Of a DNA stretch of 64,000 nucleotides, positions 24,390 through 31,631 are shown one piece after another. The notes under the pieces are model-generated. The model had not been told where the DNA came from. It saw only the letters and a list, made by a program, of their open reading frames with translations, and did no database searches. How positions within the stretch are numbered: position 1 is the first letter of the stretch; each line of letters opens with the position of its first letter. Both the position numbers and the translations under genes were made by a program. Location: assembly GCA_964556755.1 (NCBI GenBank), contig CAZKXI010000008.1:1-64000 (forward strand). Reading direction: 5' to 3'. The DNA is from UBA4085 sp964556755. Its GTDB lineage: Bacteria > Acidobacteriota > Aminicenantia > Aminicenantales > UBA4085.

Positions 24390-26369
24390 TCACTGGACCT
24401 TGCTGCCCGGCGCGATGTCGCCGTCGAAGAAGGGGATGACGGCCTTGCCGTCCTTGATCCCGGCCAGCAGCATGCCCTGCGATTCGACGCCGCGGATCAC
24501 GGCCGGCTTGAGGTTGGCGATGACCGTGAAGCGCTTGCCCACCAAGTCCTCGGGAGCGTAGGTCTCGGCGACGCCGGCCACGATCTGGCGCTGCTCGCCG
24601 CCCAGGTCGAGCTGGAGCTTGAGCAGGCGGGTGGCCCCCTCGACGCGCTCGGCCTGCAGGACCAGGGCGACGCGCAGGTCGAGCCTCTTGAACTCCTCGT
24701 AAGTGACGATGTCCATGGCTTTCTCCTTGGGGGGCTTCGGCGCTTCGGCCGCGGGCGGCGGAGCGGGGGCGGGATCGGCCGGGGCCGCCGCGGCCGCCGG
24801 GCGGGCCAGAAATTCCTTGAGGTCGATCCGCGGGAAGAGGGGCACGGGGGCCTTCATCGTCCGGGCCGGATCGAGGTCGTCGAAGCGGAAGTCGGCGTAG
24901 AGGACGTCCAGCGGCGACCGCTCCTCGCCCAGCAGGTCCCAGATCTTGCCGGCCGAGCCGGGCATGACCGGGGCGGCCAGGTGGCTGGCGCCCCGGATGG
25001 CCGCGGCCGCCTGCCGCAGCACCCGGGCCAGGCGGGCCCGGCGGGCCGGGTCCTTGGCCAGCTTCCACGGCTCGTTGTCGGCCAGGTATTTGTTGGCCAG
25101 GCCGATGAAGGCCCACAGCTCCTCCAAGGCCTTGGCCGGGGCGTAGTCCTCATAGTGCTCCAGGACGGCCGCCCGGGCGCTCTCGAAGGCCGTCCGGACC
25201 GCGGTGTCGGCCGGCTCCTCCGGGCCCGGCTCTCCGATCACGCCGCCGAAGTACTGGCGGACCATGGTCAGGGTTCGGTGGACCAGGTTCCCGAAGTCGT
25301 TGGCCAGGTCGGAGTTGACCCGGTGGATGAAGCCCTCATGGGAGAAGCTCCCGTCCAGCCCGATGGGGATCTCGCGCAGGAGGAAGTAGCGCAGCGGGTC
25401 CGGCCCCAGGCCCTCGATCAGGGGATAGGGGTCGAGGACGTTGCCCAGCGACTTGGACATCTTGGCCTCGTCCCGCAGCCACCAGCCGTGGCCGAAGACG
25501 CATTCCGGAAGCTCCAGGCCCGAGGCCATCAGGAAGGCCGGCCAGTAGACGGCGTGGAAGCGGAGGATGTCCTTGCCGATCAGGTGCAGCGAGGCCGGCC
25601 AGAACTTGGCGAAGCGCTCCGGGTCCCAGCCCCAGCCCATGGCCGTGACGTAGTTGTTGAGGGCGTCGAACCAGACATAGATGGTGTGGTCCGGATCGCC
25701 CGGCACGGGCACGCCCCACTTGACCGTGGTCCGGGTGATGCTCAGGTCGCGCAGGCCGGAGGCGACGAAGCTGCGGACCTCGTTCAGCCGGCTGGCCGGG
25801 CGGACGAAGCGGGGCTGGGCCTCGTAGTGGTCCAGGAGGCGCTGCTGGTAGGCCGAGAGCCGGAAGAAGTAGGTCGGCTCGGCGACGACCGCGGCCGGGC
25901 GGCCGCAGTCCGGGCAGAGCCGGGCCCCGTCCGGGCCGGCCGGGGCGTCCTCGGGCAGGAAAGCCTCGTCCGAGACGCAGTACCAGCCCTTGTACTCGCC
26001 CTTGTAGATGTCGCCCGTCTCGAGCAGCTTGCGAAAGAGGGCCTGCACGCCCTTCTCGTGGAAGGGCATGGTCGTGCGGACGAAGAAGTCGTGGGAGACG
26101 TTCAAGGCCTTCCACAGGCTCTGGGTCCGGGTGACGACGGAGTCGGCCAGCTGCAGGGGGGTGATGCCGCGCTGCTCGGCGGCCTTCTCGATCTTCTGGC
26201 CGTGCTCGTCGGTGCCGGTCAGGAAGAAGACCTCCCGGCCGGCCAGGCGGTTGTGGCGGGCCAGGGCGTCGGCGATGATGGTCGTGTAGGCGTGCCCGAT
26301 GTGCGGCACGTCGTTGACGTAGTAGATCGGCGTGGTGACGGAGAACGTCCGCCTAGACTTCTTTTCCAC
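24390..26369 (-). CDS. metG: Methionyl-tRNA synthetase with C-terminal tRNA-binding domain
   Basis: The 659-residue class I synthetase has the HIGH motif PHIGHAYTT, the zinc-knuckle region with CPDCGRP, and AKMSKSLGN. An anticodon-binding helical domain follows. After a Pro/Ala linker, a C-terminal Trbp111/EMAP-like domain starts at about residue 555 (TYEEFKRLDLRVALVLQAE). The GTG at 26369 is preceded by GGAGG at 8 nt and overlaps folE by 17 nt. It is the last gene of larC-folE-metG. Confidence 0.96.
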   Translation of the reverse strand: MEKKSRRTFSVTTPIYYVNDVPHIGHAYTTIIADALARHNRLAGREVFFLTGTDEHGQKIEKAAEQRGITPLQLADSVVTRTQSLWKALNVSHDFFVRTTMPFHEKGVQALFRKLLETGDIYKGEYKGWYCVSDEAFLPEDAPAGPDGARLCPDCGRPAAVVAEPTYFFRLSAYQQRLLDHYEAQPRFVRPASRLNEVRSFVASGLRDLSITRTTVKWGVPVPGDPDHTIYVWFDALNNYVTAMGWGWDPERFAKFWPASLHLIGKDILRFHAVYWPAFLMASGLELPECVFGHGWWLRDEAKMSKSLGNVLDPYPLIEGLGPDPLRYFLLREIPIGLDGSFSHEGFIHRVNSDLANDFGNLVHRTLTMVRQYFGGVIGEPGPEEPADTAVRTAFESARAAVLEHYEDYAPAKALEELWAFIGLANKYLADNEPWKLAKDPARRARLARVLRQAAAAIRGASHLAAPVMPGSAGKIWDLLGEERSPLDVLYADFRFDDLDPARTMKAPVPLFPRIDLKEFLARPAAAAAPADPAPAPPPAAEAPKPPKEKAMDIVTYEEFKRLDLRVALVLQAERVEGATRLLKLQLDLGGEQRQIVAGVAETYAPEDLVGKRFTVIANLKPAVIRGVESQGMLLAGIKDGKAVIPFFDGDIAPGSKVQ

Positions 26370-26994
26370 CGGAGAGCCCTCCTCGGATGAGCGTGATGGC
26401 CTCGGCCCGGGTGACCGGGTGGGTGCGGAAGACGCCCCGCACGGCCGAGGTGACGGTGATCGACTTGGGCTTCTTGGCCCCCCGCATGGACATGCACATG
26501 TGCTCGGCCTCGACCACGACCATGACCCCCTGCGGATCGAGGTGGTCCATGATCATGTCGGCGGCCTGCTTGGTCAGCCGCTCCTGGACCTGGAGCCGGC
26601 GGGACAAGCCCTCGACCACCCGGGCGATCTTGGACAGGCCGACGATGCGGCCGTCCTTGGGGATATAGGCCACGTGGGCCACCCCGGCGAAGGGCAGCAT
26701 GTGGTGCTCGCACATCGAGTACAGCGGGATGTTCTTGATCAGGACCATCTCGTCGTGCCTCTCCTTGAACACCGTCCGCAGATGGATCTCGGGGTTCTCG
26801 TGCAGCCCGCCCAGGATCTCGCGGTACATGCGGGCCACCCGGGCCGGCGTCTCGCGCAGGCCTTCCCGGCCCGGGTCTTCGCCCGCGCCTTCCAGGATCA
26901 GCCGGACGCCCTTCTCGATGCGGGCCAGGTCCATGCCCCGGACCGGGCGCGGGTGCGCCGCGGGAGGCTGGACGGAGCTCTTGTCGCGCTTCAT
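26353..26994 (-). CDS. folE: GTP cyclohydrolase I
   Basis: This 213-residue enzyme converts GTP to dihydroneopterin triphosphate, the first step to folate or queuosine. The zinc ligands lie in YSMCEHHMLPF and the later AEHMCMSMRG. IVGLSKIARVVE and the GREGLRETPARVARMY start are typical. It overlaps larC (ATGA) and metG (17 nt), so the three are one transcript. queA lies elsewhere in the window (52106-53149), so queuosine supply is one plausible use. Confidence 0.96.
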   Translation of the reverse strand: MKRDKSSVQPPAAHPRPVRGMDLARIEKGVRLILEGAGEDPGREGLRETPARVARMYREILGGLHENPEIHLRTVFKERHDEMVLIKNIPLYSMCEHHMLPFAGVAHVAYIPKDGRIVGLSKIARVVEGLSRRLQVQERLTKQAADMIMDHLDPQGVMVVVEAEHMCMSMRGAKKPKSITVTSAVRGVFRTHPVTRAEAITLIRGGLSGGKEV

Positions 26995-28178
26995 GGTCTC
27001 GTCCTTCGCCGCGGCCCGCCTGCGGCAGCCGCGGCCAGCCGCTGGACTTCGCGCAGCGGGAGGCCTCGGCGGCGGGCCAGGGCCAGGCAGTCGTCGTATT
27101 CGGGCTGGGCCTGGAGGATGCGGCCCTCCAGGCGGGATGTCTTGATCCGGACGGAGCCGCCGCCCGGCAGGGTCACCTTGTCGGTCGTCCGCTCCAGAGT
27201 CCGCCGCTCCACGGGGTGGTAGCGGACGCCGATGGTGCTGGTCTCCTCGAAGACGGCCCGGACGAGGGCGTCCAGGCGGGCCGCGTCGGCCAGCACGGCC
27301 AGCTGGGTGGCCAGCCGGCCTTTCTTCATGACGACCGGCGACAGCCAGGCGTCCAGAGCGCCGAGCTCCAGGGCCCGCTCGATAAAGGCGGCCAGGACTT
27401 GGGGAGTGGAGTCGTCGACGGTCGCTTCCAGGCGATAGATCCGGCGGTCGAGGCCCAAGCTTCCGGCCGGGCCGCAGAAGGCCCGCAGGATGTTGGGCAA
27501 GCCCGGGAGGTCGCGGCTCCCGGCCCCGTATCCGATCCGGTCGTAGGTCAGCTCGGGGAAGGGCGCGATTCCCGATGCCAGCGTCTTGACCAAGGCCGCC
27601 CCGGTCGGCGTGACCAGCTCGGCCTCGGCCTGGGCGGCGTAGACGGGCAGGCCCTTGAGGATCTCGGCGACGGCCGGCGGCGGGACGGGCAGGACGCCGT
27701 GCGAGGTCTTGACCCAGCCCGAGCCGACGTTGAGCGGCGAGCAGACAAGCTCCGCGACCTCCAGCTCCTCCAGCAGCCAGCATGTCCCCAGGACGTCCAC
27801 GAGGGCGTCGTCGGCGCCCGCCTCGTGCAGGTGGACGTGATCGAAAGGCTCGCCGTGGACCCTGGCTTCGGCCTTGAAGAGGGTCTCGAAGACGGCCCGG
27901 CCGCGCTCCTTGACCCGGGGCGCCAGCGGGCACCGGCGGATGAAGCGCTCGATGTCGGCCCAATGGCGGGCGGGGGAGCCGGGCCCCTCGACCCTGACGT
28001 CGACCTTCAGCCCCCTCAGGTGGGACCGTTCGACGTCGCCGATCTTCAGCCGCACCGGCAGCTTCCAGGAGGCCACCGCCTTGCGGAAGTCCGCTCGCGA
28101 CGGCCCCAGATCGAGCAGGGCGGCCAGCATCATGTCGCCGCTCAGGCCGGCGGAAGCGTCGAGGTACACATATTTCAT
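26991..28178 (-). CDS. larC: Nickel-pincer cofactor biosynthesis protein LarC
   Basis: The 395-residue LarC (DUF111) family protein starts with YLDASAGLSGDMMLAALLDL. It has HVHLHEAGADDALVDVLGT, VTPTGAALVKTLA and the IYRLEATVDDSTPQVLA region. LarC inserts nickel into the pyridinium-dithiocarboxylate pincer cofactor. In Lactobacillus the gene needs a programmed frameshift; here it is one open frame. No larA, larB or larE is in the window. The -35/-10 pair upstream marks it as the first gene of the operon. Confidence 0.93.
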   Translation of the reverse strand: MKYVYLDASAGLSGDMMLAALLDLGPSRADFRKAVASWKLPVRLKIGDVERSHLRGLKVDVRVEGPGSPARHWADIERFIRRCPLAPRVKERGRAVFETLFKAEARVHGEPFDHVHLHEAGADDALVDVLGTCWLLEELEVAELVCSPLNVGSGWVKTSHGVLPVPPPAVAEILKGLPVYAAQAEAELVTPTGAALVKTLASGIAPFPELTYDRIGYGAGSRDLPGLPNILRAFCGPAGSLGLDRRIYRLEATVDDSTPQVLAAFIERALELGALDAWLSPVVMKKGRLATQLAVLADAARLDALVRAVFEETSTIGVRYHPVERRTLERTTDKVTLPGGGSVRIKTSRLEGRILQAQPEYDDCLALARRRGLPLREVQRLAAAAAGGPRRRTRP

Positions 28179-28203
28179 GGCGGCGATCCTCTGGAATCAC
28201 AGT

Positions 28204-28232
28204 AGGATAGCGTTTTCCGGCCGAAAAATCAA
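28204..28232 (-). promoter_or_regulatory. Promoter of the larC-folE-metG operon
   Basis: On the minus strand, TTGATT (28227-28232, 4 of 6) and TATCCT (28204-28209, 4 of 6) are separated by 17 nt, about 25 nt before the larC ATG. Confidence 0.5.
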
Positions 28233-28279
28233 AAGGCGCCCGGCCGGGCGCGCGGCTGGAAGCCCGGACGAATATCCGG

Positions 28280-28285
28280 TATATT
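28280..28285 (+). promoter_or_regulatory. Putative -10 box of the mtnP-pfkB-tnaA operon
   Basis: TATATT (5 of 6) lies in a short AT-rich patch 28 nt before the mtnP ATG, which has a GGAGG site. The -35 region (CTGGAA or TGGAAG) is poor. Confidence 0.4.
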
Positions 28286-28313
28286 ATCCCCTTTTATTCG
28301 TCTTGGAGGATCC

Positions 28314-29240
28314 ATGGCCACAGTCCGCAAAGCCGCGCCCCGAAAGCCCGCGCCGTCGACCCGCCCCCGGGCCGAGATCGGCATCCTGGGCGGCACGGGG
28401 CTCTATCAGATCGAGGGCATCCGCGACGTCCGCGAGCACCGCTTGAAGACCCCCTTCGGCGACCCCTCCGACGCCTATATCGTCGGGACGCTGGAAGGGC
28501 GCCGGGTCGCCTTCCTCAGCCGCCATGGGCGCGGCCACCGCTTCAGCCCCTCCGACGTCCCTTACCGGGCCAACGCCTACGGCTTCAAGATGCTGGGCGT
28601 CAGGCAGGTCATCTCGGTCAACTCGGTCGGCTCGCTGCGGGCCGATATCAAGCCCCGCGACTTCGTATTCGCCGACCAGTTCATCGACAAGACCCACCGC
28701 CGCTCGACGTTCTTCGACCAGGGCGTGGCCGCTCACATCGCCCTGGCCGAGCCCGTCTGCGGCGCCCTGGCCGGTCATCTCCACCGGGCGGCGGTCGGGC
28801 TGGGCATCCGGGCCCACTTGGGCGGGACCTACGTCTGCATGGAAGGCCCGGCTTTCTCGACCAAGGCGGAGTCGAGGATGCACCAGGCCTGGGGCGGCTC
28901 GGTCATCGGCATGACCGGGGCCACGGAGGCCAAGCTGTTCCGGGAGGCCGAGATCTGCTACGCGACGATGAACCTGGTCACCGACTACGACTGCTGGCAC
29001 GCCGAGGAGGAGAGCGTCAGCGTCGATCTCATCCTGGAGAACCTCCGGCTCAACATCCAGAACGCCAAGACGGTCATCCGCCGAGCCGTAGCCGGCCTGG
29101 CGGCGGACGGGGCGGAAAGCTGCTCCTGCCGGTCGGCCCTGGCCGGGGCCCTGGTCACCGATCCCAAGCTCGTCGGCCCGGCGGCCCGAAGACGTCTGGG
29201 CCTGATCGCAGCCAAATATCTCCCGGGAGGCGCCCGATGA
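28314..29240 (+). CDS. mtnP: S-methyl-5'-thioadenosine phosphorylase
   Basis: This is a 308-residue purine nucleoside phosphorylase-family enzyme. It splits 5'-methylthioadenosine with phosphate to adenine and methylthioribose-1-phosphate. Visible motifs are IGILGGTGLYQIEGI, LSRHGRGHRFSPSDVPYRAN, YVCMEGPAFSTKAESRMH and MTGATEAKLFREAEICYA. The NLVTDYDCWH segment keeps both Asp that recognise the 6-amino group of adenine, so MTA is likelier than guanosine or inosine. A 20-residue basic N-terminal tail is extra. It overlaps the next gene as ATGA. Confidence 0.93.
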   Translation: MATVRKAAPRKPAPSTRPRAEIGILGGTGLYQIEGIRDVREHRLKTPFGDPSDAYIVGTLEGRRVAFLSRHGRGHRFSPSDVPYRANAYGFKMLGVRQVISVNSVGSLRADIKPRDFVFADQFIDKTHRRSTFFDQGVAAHIALAEPVCGALAGHLHRAAVGLGIRAHLGGTYVCMEGPAFSTKAESRMHQAWGGSVIGMTGATEAKLFREAEICYATMNLVTDYDCWHAEEESVSVDLILENLRLNIQNAKTVIRRAVAGLAADGAESCSCRSALAGALVTDPKLVGPAARRRLGLIAAKYLPGGAR

Positions 29241-30139
29241 GCCTGGTCATCGTCGGCTCCGTCGCCTTCGACACCATCGAGACGCCCGGCGCCCGCCGGG
29301 ACAAGATCGTCGGCGGCTCGTGCACCTACGGCGCGGTGGCCGCCAGCTACTTCACCCGTCCGGGCATCGTGGCCGTGGTGGGGGAAGACTTCCCCAAGCC
29401 CACGCTGGCCTTCCTGCGGCGGCGGGGAGTGGACCTCGAGGGCTTGAAGACCGTCCCGGGCGGCCTGACCTTCCACTGGCACGGCCGCTACGGCGACGAC
29501 CCCAACCAGCGCGACACCCTGCGGACGGACCTCAACGTCTTCCTCGACTTCCGGCCCGAGATCCCGGCCGCCTACAAGAAGGCCGGCATCCTCTTCCTGG
29601 CCAACATCGATCCCGACCTCCAGGAGGCCATCTTCCGCCAGGTCGAGAAGCCGCGCCTGACGGCCCTGGACACGATCCGCCTCTACATCGACACCAAGCC
29701 CGAGGCCCTGCGGCGGATTCTGAGGCGGGTCGACGTCTACTTCGCCAACGACGAGGAGGCCCGCCTGCTGACCGGCCAGCGCAACCTGATCCGGGCGGCC
29801 GAGGTCATCCGAAAGATGGGCCCCCGCATCGTGGTCGTCAAAAAGGGCGAGCACGGGGCCATGGTCTTCGGGCCGAACCTGGTCATGGCCCTGCCCGCCC
29901 TGCCCTGCCGCCGAGTCGTGGATCCGACCGGGGCGGGGGACAGCTTCGCCGGCGGGTTCCTGGGCTGGCTGGACAAGGCCGGAAGCTTCAGCCCCCAGGC
30001 CATGCGGCGGGCCGCCGTGGCCGGCAGCGTCATGGCCTCGTTCACCATCGAGGGCTTCGGCTTGGAGCGCTACAAGACCCTCCGGCCGGCGGACATCGCC
30101 GCCCGCACCGCCGCCTTCCAGAAGCTCGTCCGCTTCTAG
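29237..30139 (+). CDS. PfkB-family sugar/nucleoside kinase
   Basis: The 300-residue ribokinase-like kinase has the PfkB signature VVDPTGAGDSFAGGFLGWL at about residue 230, with the catalytic Asp in GAGD. The N-terminal GSVAFDTIETP and GGSCTYGAVAASYF are also typical. The substrate is not evident; coupling to mtnP suggests adenosine, ribose or another nucleoside-derived sugar. The stop is 20 nt before tnaA. Confidence 0.88.
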   Translation: MSLVIVGSVAFDTIETPGARRDKIVGGSCTYGAVAASYFTRPGIVAVVGEDFPKPTLAFLRRRGVDLEGLKTVPGGLTFHWHGRYGDDPNQRDTLRTDLNVFLDFRPEIPAAYKKAGILFLANIDPDLQEAIFRQVEKPRLTALDTIRLYIDTKPEALRRILRRVDVYFANDEEARLLTGQRNLIRAAEVIRKMGPRIVVVKKGEHGAMVFGPNLVMALPALPCRRVVDPTGAGDSFAGGFLGWLDKAGSFSPQAMRRAAVAGSVMASFTIEGFGLERYKTLRPADIAARTAAFQKLVRF

Positions 30140-30159
30140 CCGCCGCCAAGGAGCATGTC

Positions 30160-31545
30160 GTGAGAGATATCCGACCGCCCGTCGAGCCCTTTCGCATCAA
30201 GACCGTCGAGCCCGTCCGCCGGCCTTCCCGGGCCGAGCGGGAGCAGGCCCTCCGCAAGGCCGGCTTCAACGTCTTCGGCATCCCGGCCGAGAAGGTCTTC
30301 ATCGACCTGCTGACGGATTCGGGCACCGGGGCCATGAGCGACGCCCAGTGGTCCGGGATCATGCGCGGCGACGAGTCCTACGCCGGCGCCCGCAGCTTCT
30401 TCCGCTTCGAAGGAGCGGTCCGGGGCCTGTTCGGCTTCGAGCACGTCATCCCCACCCACCAGGGGCGGGCGGCCGAGAGGATCCTCTTCGAGGCCATGGT
30501 CAAGAAGGGCGATCTCGTTCCCAGCAACATCCACTTCGACACCACCCGGGCCAACATCGAGGTCCGCGAGGCCCGGGCCGTCGATCTGGTCATCGAAGAA
30601 GGCTACGATCCCGATTCGGAGCATCCGTTCAAGGGCGACATGGACGTGGCCAAGCTGGAGAGGCTGATCGCCGCCCGGGGCAAGTCCCGCATCCCGCTGG
30701 TCATGATGACGGTGACCAACAACAGCGGCGGCGGCCAGCCCGTCTCGATGGCCAACCTCCGCCGCGTCAGCGCCGTCTGCCGAGCGGCCGGCATCCCCTT
30801 CTTCCTCGACGCCTGCCGCTTCGCCGAGAACGCCTGGTTCATCCAGAGGCGGGAGCCGGGCTACGCCCGAAAGTCGGTGGCCGCCATCGCCCGGGAGATG
30901 TTCTCCCACGCCGACGGGGCCACCATGAGCGCCAAGAAGGACGCCCTGGTCAACATCGGGGGCTTCGTGACCGTCAGGGACGGCGAGCTGGCCAAGAAGC
31001 TGAAGACCATCCTCATCATCGGCGAGGGCTTCTACACCTACGGCGGCTTGGCCGGCCGCGACCTGGAGGCCATCGCCCAGGGCTTGGCCGAGGTCGTCGA
31101 GGAGGACTACCTGGCCCACCGGACGGCCCAGGCCGCCTACCTGGGGGGGCTGCTCGAGGCGGCCGGGGTGCCGTACTTCAAGCCGACCGGCGGGCACGCC
31201 GTCTATCTCCTGGCCGACCGGCTGCTGCCGGACATCCCGCGGGAGCGCTACCCGGCCTGGGCCCTCAGCGTGGCCCTCTACCGCGAGGCGGCCGTGCGGG
31301 CGGTCGAGATCGGCGGCGTCATGTTCGGCCACAAGGACCCCCGGACGGGGAAGGACGTCTTCCCCAAGCTGGAGATGGTCCGCCTGGCTCTGCCCCGCCG
31401 GGTCTACACGGCCTCGCACCTGGCCTACGTGGCCGAGGCCCTGGCCGGCATCGCCGGACGGCGGGACCGGATCCGCGGCCTGCGGATCGTGGACGAGCCC
31501 CGCTTCCTGCGCCACTTCACGGCCCGCTTCGAGGAGATCGGCTGA
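30160..31545 (+). CDS. tnaA: Tryptophanase-family beta-eliminating lyase
   Basis: The 461-residue PLP enzyme belongs to the tryptophanase / tyrosine phenol-lyase family. The Schiff-base lysine is Lys260 in TMSAKKDALVNIGGF. Other motifs are SNIHFDTTRANIE, TNNSGGGQPVSM and GEGFYTYGGLAGRDLEA. Two specificity positions favour tryptophanase: AVEIGG where tyrosine phenol-lyase has an Arg, and His in FLRHFTARF where it has Phe. It would cleave Trp to indole, pyruvate and ammonia. The GTG at 30160 is 6 nt after AAGGAG. No tryptophan permease or TnaC-type leader is seen. Confidence 0.88.
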   Translation: MRDIRPPVEPFRIKTVEPVRRPSRAEREQALRKAGFNVFGIPAEKVFIDLLTDSGTGAMSDAQWSGIMRGDESYAGARSFFRFEGAVRGLFGFEHVIPTHQGRAAERILFEAMVKKGDLVPSNIHFDTTRANIEVREARAVDLVIEEGYDPDSEHPFKGDMDVAKLERLIAARGKSRIPLVMMTVTNNSGGGQPVSMANLRRVSAVCRAAGIPFFLDACRFAENAWFIQRREPGYARKSVAAIAREMFSHADGATMSAKKDALVNIGGFVTVRDGELAKKLKTILIIGEGFYTYGGLAGRDLEAIAQGLAEVVEEDYLAHRTAQAAYLGGLLEAAGVPYFKPTGGHAVYLLADRLLPDIPRERYPAWALSVALYREAAVRAVEIGGVMFGHKDPRTGKDVFPKLEMVRLALPRRVYTASHLAYVAEALAGIAGRRDRIRGLRIVDEPRFLRHFTARFEEIG

Positions 31546-31552
31546 GCGTCCT

Positions 31553-31581
31553 GTGACTTGACGGCGCCTTTCTGATATCAT
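31553..31581 (+). promoter_or_regulatory. Putative promoter of the sensor kinase gene
   Basis: GTGACT (31553-31558, 4 of 6) and TATCAT (31576-31581, 5 of 6) are 17 nt apart, about 50 nt before the ATG. The leader contains a GAGGAGAGAGG ribosome binding site. Confidence 0.5.
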
Positions 31582-31631
31582 CGGGCCAAGACGCGCGAGC
31601 CGGGATCTCAAGAGGAGAGAGGCGGTTCGTC

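Noticed and set aside
26340..26400. Riboswitch or T-box before metG
   Set aside because: metG overlaps folE by 17 nt, so there is no leader.
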